A stretch of DNA of 64,000 nt from assembly GCA_036500765.1 (NCBI GenBank), contig DASYBM010000013.1, forward strand, positions 124,001-188,000. The letters are read 5' to 3'. The translations under genes were made by a program, and so were the position numbers. Positions 1 through 7,929 of this stretch are shown piece by piece (the first letter of the stretch is position 1; each line of letters opens with the position of its first letter). The notes under the pieces were generated by a model that saw only the letters and a list, made by a program, of their open reading frames with translations, ran no database searches and was not told where the DNA came from. The DNA is from Candidatus Sulfotelmatobacter sp. GTDB taxonomy: Bacteria > Acidobacteriota > Terriglobia > Terriglobales > Acidobacteriaceae.

Positions 1-1
1 T

Positions 2-427
2 GGCAAGAATGACCGCCCGGATAGTACGATCGCGCAGTATGGCGGCGAATCGCGGAGCACTTGGGCGAATGGCTGGTGCGCGGGAGGAGGAGCGGTGTTG
101 GGCGGATGTGCCAACGGTCCCGCGCAGGCAGGTATGCCGGTTCTTACTACGCCCTGTCTCGCTTGCACCGGAACCATGGGCCGAAACCAACTTCTCGGGC
201 CCGGACAGTGGTACGCCGACATGACGCTGGCAAAGTCATTCAGAATTACCGAGGGGACTCACCTGAAGTTCGAGTGGCAGGCGTTTAACGTGTTCAATCG
301 TGCTAACTTCCTGCTGGCCACGACCGGCGGAGGGGCGCACAATAAGGTCACTGATGGCATATTTGGCGAGGCGGCAGGAACCCTGAACGCCCGCAACCAA
401 CAGTTCTCCTTGAAGCTGAGCTTCTAG
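2..427 (+). CDS. TonB-dependent receptor (Oar-like), C-terminal end, 5' partial
   Basis: The frame is open from the first bases of the window and stops at 427, so only the last ~141 residues are present. The end reads as outer-membrane beta-barrel strands: a GQWYADMTLAKSF strand, then FEWQAFNVFNRANF, and a final strand QQFSLKLSF ending in aromatic Phe, the usual barrel signature for export to the outer membrane. The N-F-N-R-x-N-F pattern near the end is typical of the large carboxypeptidase-regulatory-domain/TonB receptors abundant in Acidobacteriota. The plug and most of the barrel lie outside the window, so the substrate cannot be guessed. It is followed by a hairpin terminator and then a TPR protein on the same strand. 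Confidence 0.8.
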   Translation, partial: GKNDRPDSTIAQYGGESRSTWANGWCAGGGAVLGGCANGPAQAGMPVLTTPCLACTGTMGRNQLLGPGQWYADMTLAKSFRITEGTHLKFEWQAFNVFNRANFLLATTGGGAHNKVTDGIFGEAAGTLNARNQQFSLKLSF

Positions 428-465
428 GTCAAGGGGATGCTGTAAGTGTCGTTTATGAGGATGAT

Positions 466-498
466 GGGCTTGTTCCATTCGGGACAAGCCCTTCTTAT
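466..498 (+). terminator. Rho-independent terminator after the receptor gene
   Basis: GGGCTTGTTCC and GGGACAAGCCC form an 11-bp stem with one G-U pair and a loop of about 4 bases, followed by a T-rich tail (TTCTTATT). It lies 39 bases after the receptor stop and just before the GTG of the next gene. Confidence 0.65.
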
Positions 499-510
499 TC
501 AGAGGTTGTT

Positions 511-1545
511 GTGAGTCGTCTAGGTCAGACACTCCATTTTGCGCTTGCGTCACTGCTCTTACTGTGCACTTGCCTCTCGCTGTGTGTTAACTCCCAAGCC
601 CAAACCCAAGTGCTGGGCAATGTCGTGGGACACATCGCTGTGCTTCGGGGGGACTCGCCGCCGGAACGCATCCTGGTAACGCTTGAAGTCCGAGGCGCGC
701 CGATGGACAGCGTGTACACCGATTCCTCCGGCACCTTCGGCTTCCACAACCTAGGCCCCGATCCGTATTACGTTGTCATCAATGACGATCATTACGACTC
801 AATGCGGCGCTTGGTGGTGGTCGACGGGTCGATGCAGTCCCCGACGGTTTATTTGGAGATTACGCTGGTGCCGAAGCAGAAGGCCAAGGCTGATTCCGAG
901 ACCGGGGCGAAATCGAAAGGCTCTAATCCTGACATGATTGACGTTCGAGATTACGCCGACAAGTTTCCTAAGAAGGCGGTGAAGGAATTCGAGAAAGGGG
1001 TGAGCGCCGATGCGGAGGGCAAAGCCGATGACGCGATCCGGCACTATTTGAAGGCGATCGCAATCGCTCCCGAGTTTTATGTCGCCCATAACAACTTGGG
1101 ATCGGATTATATGAGCAAGTCTGACTTCGCCGACGCGCGGCGGGAATTTGAGCAGGTGGTCAAACTCAATCAGAGCGATGCCAACGCGTATTTCAATCTC
1201 AGCAACGTGTGCATGCTGACCGGCGATATGGCCGAAGCGCAGCGATTTCTCGACGAGGGCTTGCGTCGCCAGCCGGATTCTGCCTTTGGTCAGTTCTTGT
1301 TGGGCACTTTGAACTTGCGGACAAAGAAGCCCGCGCTGGCGGAAATTGCTTTGCTCAGAGCTATTCAACTGGATCCCACCAAGGCGCAGTATCGTCTGCA
1401 ATTGGTAAACCTTCTGCTGCAACAGGGCCGCAAAGATGCCGCCGCCGCGCAACTGCGCGAGCTGCTGACTACGCTGCCGGATAGTTCCTACGCAACGCAG
1501 GCGCGACAGGTGCTGCAAAAGCTTGACGCCAAGCCTACCTCGTAG
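511..1545 (+). CDS. Secreted TPR protein with carboxypeptidase-regulatory-like domain
   Basis: 344 residues from a GTG start. Residues ~8-30 are a hydrophobic signal sequence ending near NSQAQ, so the protein is predicted periplasmic or outer-membrane associated. Residues ~38-118 look like a CnaB/carboxypeptidase-regulatory beta-sandwich (VTLEVRGAP, TDSSGTFGFHNLGPDPYYV). Residues ~160-335 contain about four to five tetratricopeptide repeats (AHNNLGSDYMSKSDFADARR; ANAYFNLSNVCMLTGDMAEA). Such proteins act as scaffolds; no catalytic residues are visible. It follows the receptor and precedes convergent sulfatase-fold genes, which suggests a shared cell-surface role, but this is inference only. 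Confidence 0.8.
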   Translation: MSRLGQTLHFALASLLLLCTCLSLCVNSQAQTQVLGNVVGHIAVLRGDSPPERILVTLEVRGAPMDSVYTDSSGTFGFHNLGPDPYYVVINDDHYDSMRRLVVVDGSMQSPTVYLEITLVPKQKAKADSETGAKSKGSNPDMIDVRDYADKFPKKAVKEFEKGVSADAEGKADDAIRHYLKAIAIAPEFYVAHNNLGSDYMSKSDFADARREFEQVVKLNQSDANAYFNLSNVCMLTGDMAEAQRFLDEGLRRQPDSAFGQFLLGTLNLRTKKPALAEIALLRAIQLDPTKAQYRLQLVNLLLQQGRKDAAAAQLRELLTTLPDSSYATQARQVLQKLDAKPTS

Positions 1546-1593
1546 AATGAAGGTTCTTCTACTGTCGGTTCACCCGCAGTCCCCACCCAGCCG

Positions 1594-3732
1594 CTATTGC
1601 CCGTGTTTCTTGATCAGTTCGCAAAGATCGGACTTTAATTCGCAGGCCTGCTTGTACTCAGCGGTCGCCAGAGTGTTTTCATGCAACCGTTCGTAGGCGA
1701 AGCCCAGGTTCAAGTGGGTCTGCGCCAGCTTAGGGTCGAGCGCCAGGGCCTGCTTGTAGCTCACCACCGCCTCGCGCAGCCGGCCGATCCGGCTATAGCA
1801 GATGCCCAGAGAATTGTAGAGGTTGGCTTCCTTAAGCCCAAGTTCCACCGCGCGCGAGAGATGCTTGGCAGCCTCGGAATAGTTTTCTTCCTGATATAGG
1901 AGTTGTCCCAAATCTCGCTGAAGAGGCGCGAAGCTGGGCTGAATTGAAACTGCTTTTTCATAGTCGGCGATGGCTTGCTTCTTGTCGGTGCGGGCATCGA
2001 TGAATCCGAGTTGGTACCAGGCGCGGTAATTCTCAGGGTTATAGTCGATCGCCTTCTTTGACCATTGCCGGCCCTCATCCGTCTTCCCCAGAAAAATCAG
2101 AGCGCGCGCCAGGCCGAGCATGGCCTGATCAAAGTGAGGATTGAGATCGAGACACTTGCGTAGTTCGGTGGCAGCCTCGTCCCATTGTTGCTGCCCGAGC
2201 GCAGTCTCTCCCAGCACGAAGGGCACGACGTACAGTTCCGGATCTTTGTCGCGAACCTGTAGCAGCAGTGATTTTCCCTTGGCGACGTCCCCGGCGCGAA
2301 GAGCGTCTTCGGCTTCGAGAACCGAGTTGAACTCCCACAACTTGGTTTTGGGATCGGCCAGCGCGGCGAGGGCGTCGGCAGGCACCGGCGATCGGTAGGC
2401 CACATAGCCGAGCGCGCGCAATTTCTCGATCCCGTCCGCACTTAGCCCAGAGCTATTACCCGTCGTCGGTGTATAAGGTTTCTTACGCAGTTGCGTCTCC
2501 AACTTGTCTTTGAGAACGGCCACCGCTCCCGGCTGCTGTACTGCCACATTGTTATTCTCTTCGGGATCGACGCTGAGATCATAAAGTTCCGGCTGCGGTG
2601 CATCGATAAAGTGGAAACGGTTGGTTTCCAATGCATGCAGCGGACTCCACCCGAACGAACTAAAGGGATAAAAAGTTTCGCTGTAAGCTTCCGCGTCACC
2701 TGGAGGATCTTTTTGCAGAAGATCCCGGGAGGAGAACTGTTGCTCCACAGCGTCATGGATCCCCGATCCTCGCAGCAACGTCGGAGCGATAGCGGTGGTT
2801 TCCACTGGACGCGAGACTCGCCCCGGCCGAATCCCGCTACCGGCAGGCGGTTTGACGATTAGCGGCACGTGAATGGTGGAGTCGTAGATGAAGAATCCAT
2901 GCTCGTGTTCGCCGTGCTCGCCCAGCGATTCTCCGTGGTCGCTGACAAATACAATCAAGCTCGAATCATAAAGCTGGTTGCGCTTGAGCCACGCCATCAA
3001 ACGGCCGAGTTCGTGGTCAGCGTAGGCGATCTCTCCGTCATAAAGATGGCCTTGATACTGACTGTGAAAGGGCTCGGGGGGGTCGTACGGGCTATGTGGA
3101 TCGTAAAGATGCAGCCAGAAGAAGAATGGCCGCTTCGGATTCTTCTTCAAGAATGCGAGCGCATGATCCACGCTCTCTCCTGCGCGGCGATCGACGAGTC
3201 CGAGATCTCGGTTGGCGAAAGCTTCGGCGGAGAAGGCGTCATCGTAGAAGGTAAAGCCGCGAGCTAATCCCCAGCTTCGATCCAACACAAAAGCGCTGAC
3301 CACCGCGCCGGTGGCATAGCCGTTCTGCTGAAAGGCTTGTGCCACCGAGCGAAAGCGTGCGTCCAGAGGCTGCCCGGTGAAATCCTGCACGCCGTTCTGG
3401 AAGGGATACAGGCCAGTAAGGATGGCGGTGTGCGAAGGCCAGGTCAGGGGCACCTGCGAGATGGCGCGGTCGAAAACCACGCCATCATGCGCCAGGGCAT
3501 CGAGAGTCGGAGTCTGAATGTTCTTTGCTCCGTAGCAACCCAGATGATCGGCGCGCACCGTGTCAACCGTAATCAGAATGACATTCGACGCGCGCCTTTT
3601 AGAGCCCGCCGCAGCCGCAAAAAAAAATTGCGCCAGCGCGAGCACAACGAGGAACGGTGTTAGGATTCGAGCGCAAACAGGAAAAGTCGCACGATTATCC
3701 GCCAATCGGACGCCCTCTCGAAATTGAGTCAT
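1594..3732 (-). CDS. Sulfatase-fold hydrolase with C-terminal TPR domain (Thr in place of Cys/Ser)
   Basis: A possible TTG start lies at 3747, but the ATG at 3732 is preferred (712 residues). An N-terminal membrane segment or signal at ~25-45 suggests export. The alkaline-phosphatase superfamily domain spans ~50-410: VILITVDTVRADHLGCYG gives the first metal Asp, HLYDPHSPYDPP and SDHGESLGEHGE are typical metal and active-site motifs. At the nucleophile position the expected C/S-x-P-x-R is replaced by T-W-P-S-H (Thr about residue 97), so formylglycine formation is not expected. Residues ~460-700 are TPRs. It lies tail-to-tail with the upstream TPR gene and head-to-tail with the next paralogue. 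It may be a phosphodiesterase-like enzyme rather than a sulfatase. Confidence 0.85.
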   Translation of the reverse strand: MTQFREGVRLADNRATFPVCARILTPFLVVLALAQFFFAAAAGSKRRASNVILITVDTVRADHLGCYGAKNIQTPTLDALAHDGVVFDRAISQVPLTWPSHTAILTGLYPFQNGVQDFTGQPLDARFRSVAQAFQQNGYATGAVVSAFVLDRSWGLARGFTFYDDAFSAEAFANRDLGLVDRRAGESVDHALAFLKKNPKRPFFFWLHLYDPHSPYDPPEPFHSQYQGHLYDGEIAYADHELGRLMAWLKRNQLYDSSLIVFVSDHGESLGEHGEHEHGFFIYDSTIHVPLIVKPPAGSGIRPGRVSRPVETTAIAPTLLRGSGIHDAVEQQFSSRDLLQKDPPGDAEAYSETFYPFSSFGWSPLHALETNRFHFIDAPQPELYDLSVDPEENNNVAVQQPGAVAVLKDKLETQLRKKPYTPTTGNSSGLSADGIEKLRALGYVAYRSPVPADALAALADPKTKLWEFNSVLEAEDALRAGDVAKGKSLLLQVRDKDPELYVVPFVLGETALGQQQWDEAATELRKCLDLNPHFDQAMLGLARALIFLGKTDEGRQWSKKAIDYNPENYRAWYQLGFIDARTDKKQAIADYEKAVSIQPSFAPLQRDLGQLLYQEENYSEAAKHLSRAVELGLKEANLYNSLGICYSRIGRLREAVVSYKQALALDPKLAQTHLNLGFAYERLHENTLATAEYKQACELKSDLCELIKKHGQ

Positions 3733-3786
3733 CTCAGGTTTCCACAATCACTCTGTCCAAATGCGTTTCGTCCGCACCCCGCGATT

Positions 3787-5733
3787 TCATTGGGGATGCT
3801 GCGCCTTTCGCATCTCTTCATCGGCCTCCGCATTCATGCCTTTGGCAGCGAATGCCTTGGCCAGCGCCGCGTGGCTGCCCGGATCGCTTGGTTCAAGTTT
3901 AATGGCGTGGCGCAATTCGGCGACCGACTCGTCGACTTGACCCTGATAGAGCAACAACTCTCCTAAAGCTCGGTGAGCGGCAGGGTAGTCGGGATTAATG
4001 TTGATCGATTGGCGAAACGCCGCCGACGCTTCCGGAACCATCTCTTTCCTCAGGTATGCAGCGCCGAGGTTGTACGCTGCTGAAAAATTCGTGCGGTCCA
4101 ACTCGAGCGCGCGCTTCAGCGTCTGAATCGCCTGATCGAAGTCGCCGGTTCGTGCGTAAGCGAGACCCAGATTGAAAACTGCGAGTTCATACTCGGGGCT
4201 CAGTTTCAGCACGTGCTGAAATTCGCCTACCGCGAGCCGAAATTCGCGCAGGCGGTAATAGTTCAGGCCCAGCAAATAATGGACCGGCACCGACTCCGGG
4301 TCGGTTTTGAGCGCGGCGGTCAACTTCTCCGTAGATGGTTGATATTCGCCATGCTGGCTCTCGGCGATCGCGTCTGATATGAGTTCGTAGGTGTCGATGC
4401 GGTCCTTCGGGTCCGCCAAGGAAGTGTCGCTCGCGGTTGACTTTCCCCCACCAGAGAAGCCGGCGTATCCCAAAGACTTCAGCCGCTCCATCAGCGCGGG
4501 ATCAAGGCCCGTCTTCTCGGCCAACTCCTGGTCGGCGCTGAGTTGGTGAATCAGAGCGCTCAAGCGGGCCTGAAGTTCCTCGGCAACCGCCTTTTTGTCG
4601 GAATAAAGATTGTGAGTCTCCGCAGGATCCGTGCTCAGATCATAGAGTTCGGGCTTTGGGGCCTGAATGTATTGATACCTGTCAGTCTCGACCGACCGGA
4701 GTTCGCTCCAGTCGAAGTGGAGACGCGGCAAGAAAGTCTCGGCGTAGAGGCTGCGAACGTCCGCATCTTTTTTCGGCGACATCAAGGGCAGCAGATTGCG
4801 ACCTTGAACCTGCGCGGGAATCTCAAATTTCGCTACCTGCAAGGCCGTCGGCATAAGGTCGGTCAGGCTGATTAGTTCTGGTACTACCCGCGGCGCGTCA
4901 CTTCCCGGCAGATGGATGATAATAGGAACATGCAGCGTCGCGTTATAGATGAAAAATCCATGAGTCTTCTCGCCGTGCTCACCGAGGCTTTCGCCGTGAT
5001 CCCCGGTTAGCACAATCAGCGTGTTCTCGTACAAACCCTTGTCCTTCAGAAAGGCGATTAGACGCCCGACCTGCGCATCGGCGAACGCGATTTCTCCATC
5101 GTAGGGCCGATCCTTGTACTGCTCGCTATATGGCGCCGGAGGCCGGTAGGGATAGTGCGGATCATAGAGGTGCATCCAGAGAAAGAAACTACTCTTATAG
5201 TTCTTACCGAGCCAATCCAGTGCGACATCGGCTACAACGTTTCCCGGGCGTTCCATCTCTTCCAAATTCGATTCTTGCAGGCGGTTGAAATCGAAGTGGT
5301 CGTAGTAAAAATCGAAACCTTTGTTCAGGCCGAAGCGCGAATCTAGAACGGCCGATCCAAGCACTGCGCCGGTTGCATATCCGTGTTGTTTCAGCACGAA
5401 AGCCAGGGTCGCTTGACTGGGATTTAGTTTATTGCCGCTGAAATCATGCATCCCGCTGAAGATGGGATAGGTTCCAGTGAAGATCGCGGTATGCGCCGGA
5501 AGCGTGACCGGTACCGGAGTGTAGGCGCGCTCAAAGCGCACGCTGTGCGCGGCCAGCGCGTCGATGTTTGGAGTGCGGATTTGCTTATATCCGTAGCAGC
5601 CCAGATGATCCGGCCGCAACGTATCGATGGTGATGAATACGATATTCGGCGGAGGCTTGACGGCCGCCCGCAGAGAAGGAACGAGAAGAAGGCCGGCTGT
5701 GCAAAGAAGCGAAAAAAGCCGGGAAGATGCCAT
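3787..5733 (-). CDS. Sulfatase-fold hydrolase with C-terminal TPR domain, second paralogue
   Basis: 648 residues with a short signal sequence (~5-24). The catalytic fold runs ~28-370 with IVFITIDTLRPDHLGCYGY, HLYDPHYPYRPP and TGDHGESLGEHGEKTHG. The nucleophile site reads T-L-P-A-H (Thr77) instead of C/S-x-P-x-R, as in both neighbours. Residues ~430-645 are tandem TPRs (FNLGLAYARTGDFDQA; YNLGAAYLRKEMVPEA). A perfect TATAAT lies at 5745-5750 on the coding strand, only about 12 bases before the ATG, and no Shine-Dalgarno is visible, so the mRNA leader may be very short. The gene is divergent from the third paralogue 83 bases away, sharing an intergenic promoter region. Confidence 0.85.
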   Translation of the reverse strand: MASSRLFSLLCTAGLLLVPSLRAAVKPPPNIVFITIDTLRPDHLGCYGYKQIRTPNIDALAAHSVRFERAYTPVPVTLPAHTAIFTGTYPIFSGMHDFSGNKLNPSQATLAFVLKQHGYATGAVLGSAVLDSRFGLNKGFDFYYDHFDFNRLQESNLEEMERPGNVVADVALDWLGKNYKSSFFLWMHLYDPHYPYRPPAPYSEQYKDRPYDGEIAFADAQVGRLIAFLKDKGLYENTLIVLTGDHGESLGEHGEKTHGFFIYNATLHVPIIIHLPGSDAPRVVPELISLTDLMPTALQVAKFEIPAQVQGRNLLPLMSPKKDADVRSLYAETFLPRLHFDWSELRSVETDRYQYIQAPKPELYDLSTDPAETHNLYSDKKAVAEELQARLSALIHQLSADQELAEKTGLDPALMERLKSLGYAGFSGGGKSTASDTSLADPKDRIDTYELISDAIAESQHGEYQPSTEKLTAALKTDPESVPVHYLLGLNYYRLREFRLAVGEFQHVLKLSPEYELAVFNLGLAYARTGDFDQAIQTLKRALELDRTNFSAAYNLGAAYLRKEMVPEASAAFRQSININPDYPAAHRALGELLLYQGQVDESVAELRHAIKLEPSDPGSHAALAKAFAAKGMNAEADEEMRKAQHPQ

Positions 5734-5815
5734 GGGAAGTAGAAATTATACGCCAGAGCCGTCTTTACGGATCGCCCGACTGTCGTGGCTCTCAGTGTGC
5801 TAGTCTGATGCACTT

Positions 5816-7687
5816 GTGAGATGTTTTTCCTTTCCGATCGCGTTTTGCGTATTGGGGACGTTGAGTATCGCGGCCTCGGCTGCGCCTGCGAAGGCGCCAC
5901 CGCCCGACATTCTTCTGATCACCATCGATACTCTCCGGGCGGACCACGTGCATTGCTACGGCTACAACCATGGCGCGACGCCTGCGTTGGACGCGTTGGC
6001 GAAAGACGGAGTCCGTTTCACTCAGGCGTTTACCGCCAGCCCGATCACGAATTCATCGCATGCCAGCATCCTCACGGGATTGCTTCCGGGCTCGCATGGA
6101 GTCACCGATTTTGGCGTGCCTTTAGCTGCCACGCACCCCACGGTGGCCGAGTTGCTGAAGCCGCGCGGGTACCATAGCGGCGCTTTCATCGGAGCGGTGA
6201 TCCTCGATAGCAAAACCTTGGCCCCAGGATTCGATCGCGGATTCGATTTCTACGATAACTTTCCGGAACATTCTTCTACCAAATCACGCTGGGGGCGGCT
6301 CGAACGCCGCGGTATGGATGTGGTAGCGCACGCGGAAAAGTGGATGAGCGCGCACCCAGCGGGCCCGCACTTCATGTGGGTGCATCTGTACGATCCTCAT
6401 GATCCTTACGAACCGCCGCCGCCGTATTCGCAGATTTACAAAACTCATCTGTACGACGGCGAAATCGCTTACGCCGATTCGGCGCTGGCTCACTTCGTTG
6501 CGTACCTGAAGACCGGTGGCAAGTATCGCAACGCCGCGATCGTCGTGGTTGGCGATCACGGCGAAGGCTTGGGAGAGCACCATGAGGAGACACATGGAAT
6601 CTTCCTGTACGACTCTACGACCCATGTACCCCTAATCGTAAAGTTGCCTGGCGAAGTCAGCGCGGGCACCGTAGTCGCGGCGCAAGTCCGGACCGTGGAT
6701 ATCGTCCCGACGTTGCTGGAATTAGCTGGTGCTCCCGCCGCGGAGCGGCGAGATGGAGAGTCGTTGAAACCATACTTTGCCGGCAACAACGAAACGAATC
6801 GGCCCGCATTTGGGGAAACCGACTACCCTTTGCGTTTTGGCTGGGCGCCGCTAAGGTCGGTGCGGAGCGAAGGAAATAAGCTCATCGAGGCGCCACGGCC
6901 TGAGCTCTACGATCTAAAAAGCGATGCCGCCGAATTGAGCAACCAGTACGAGCCCGGCAATGCGCGCGTCGAAAAAATGCGTTCGATGTTGGCGGAAGTT
7001 CGCGCCCGAGAGGGACCACAGGACGCACCCGCAAATGCGCTGTCACTACCGGACCCGAAAGACAAGATCGAAGAGCAGAATCTGCTGCATGCTGCGATGC
7101 TCGCCGCGGAAGACGATCGCCCTGGCGATGCTCGCAAGGCACTAGAGACAGTACTCGGGCTTGATCCGAAATCGCCCACGGCATTGCGGCAACTGGGGGA
7201 ATTGGAGTTGCACGCCGGAGATTATTCGCAAGCCGCACAACACTTGAAGAGCGCAATGGAGGTTCGTCCGGAAGACGCTACCGCTGCATTCTATGCCGGA
7301 CAGGCATTGCAAAGGGTTCACGACGCGGCAGGCGCGCGAGACGCGCTCGAGGCCAGTCTAAAATTGACGCCCGGGCAGTTTCCGGCGCGTGTGCTGCTCG
7401 GCCAAGTATATCTAAACTTAAAGGATGCCAAAGCCGCCGAAGATCAGTTCGAAGCGGCGTTGCTGCTTCAGTCGAACAGCGCGGAAGCGCAGATTGGGCT
7501 CGCCGATGCGCAGCTATCCGAAGGAAAATTCGCAGAGGCGGCGCAAGCGCTGGAAACGTTGTCGAAGGCCCAGCCGAAGAATGCTGCCGTGTTCGAATCG
7601 CTGGCGAAGGCCTATTCCAGCCTAGGCAAAAAAGCGGAAGCGCAACAGGCAGAGCGGCGCGCCGCGCTTCTGCGCGGCAACAAGTAA
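5816..7687 (+). CDS. Sulfatase-fold hydrolase with C-terminal TPR domain, third paralogue
   Basis: 623 residues from GTG, with signal sequence (~5-22, ending SAAPA). The alkaline-phosphatase-like domain covers ~28-390: ILLITIDTLRADHVHCYGY, HLYDPHDPYEPPPPYS and VGDHGEGLGEHHEETHG. The nucleophile region is I-T-N-S-S-H (Thr78), further from the sulfatase signature than the other two, with even the Pro lost. TPRs fill ~415-620. All metal-ligand Asp/His motifs are kept, so an active metallohydrolase is likely. Three copies in a row with the same architecture point to local duplication followed by divergence. Confidence 0.85.
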   Translation: MRCFSFPIAFCVLGTLSIAASAAPAKAPPPDILLITIDTLRADHVHCYGYNHGATPALDALAKDGVRFTQAFTASPITNSSHASILTGLLPGSHGVTDFGVPLAATHPTVAELLKPRGYHSGAFIGAVILDSKTLAPGFDRGFDFYDNFPEHSSTKSRWGRLERRGMDVVAHAEKWMSAHPAGPHFMWVHLYDPHDPYEPPPPYSQIYKTHLYDGEIAYADSALAHFVAYLKTGGKYRNAAIVVVGDHGEGLGEHHEETHGIFLYDSTTHVPLIVKLPGEVSAGTVVAAQVRTVDIVPTLLELAGAPAAERRDGESLKPYFAGNNETNRPAFGETDYPLRFGWAPLRSVRSEGNKLIEAPRPELYDLKSDAAELSNQYEPGNARVEKMRSMLAEVRAREGPQDAPANALSLPDPKDKIEEQNLLHAAMLAAEDDRPGDARKALETVLGLDPKSPTALRQLGELELHAGDYSQAAQHLKSAMEVRPEDATAAFYAGQALQRVHDAAGARDALEASLKLTPGQFPARVLLGQVYLNLKDAKAAEDQFEAALLLQSNSAEAQIGLADAQLSEGKFAEAAQALETLSKAQPKNAAVFESLAKAYSSLGKKAEAQQAERRAALLRGNK

Positions 7688-7877
7688 TCGTTAGAGGTAG
7701 TCTTCATATGCTCGTACTGGGGCGAATCAGCCGGCAGCGCGCGGCACTCCATCGCAACTGCTTCGCTGATCCGAAGCGCTCGATCCGCTGCCTTGACCTG
7801 TCCCAATGCGAATGTTAGCTTCGATTTCACGCGTAGTCCTCGAGGAAAATCAGCCTGCCGCAGAGAAGAACCCCTCC

Positions 7878-7907
7878 TCAGTTCGGCGATCTTCAGTTCG
7901 GCGATCC
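7878..7907 (+). repeat. 15-bp direct repeat, two copies
   Basis: TCAGTTCGGCGATC occurs at 7878 and again at 7893 in the gap 7688-7929 before the FG-GAP gene. Nothing else of note was seen in this 242-base gap. Confidence 0.6.
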
Positions 7908-7929
7908 AGCCGCACATCGCCCCATTGAT

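Noticed and set aside
1594-7687. Ordinary formylglycine sulfatases
   Set aside because: The C/S-x-P-x-R signature is absent in all three; Thr takes its place.
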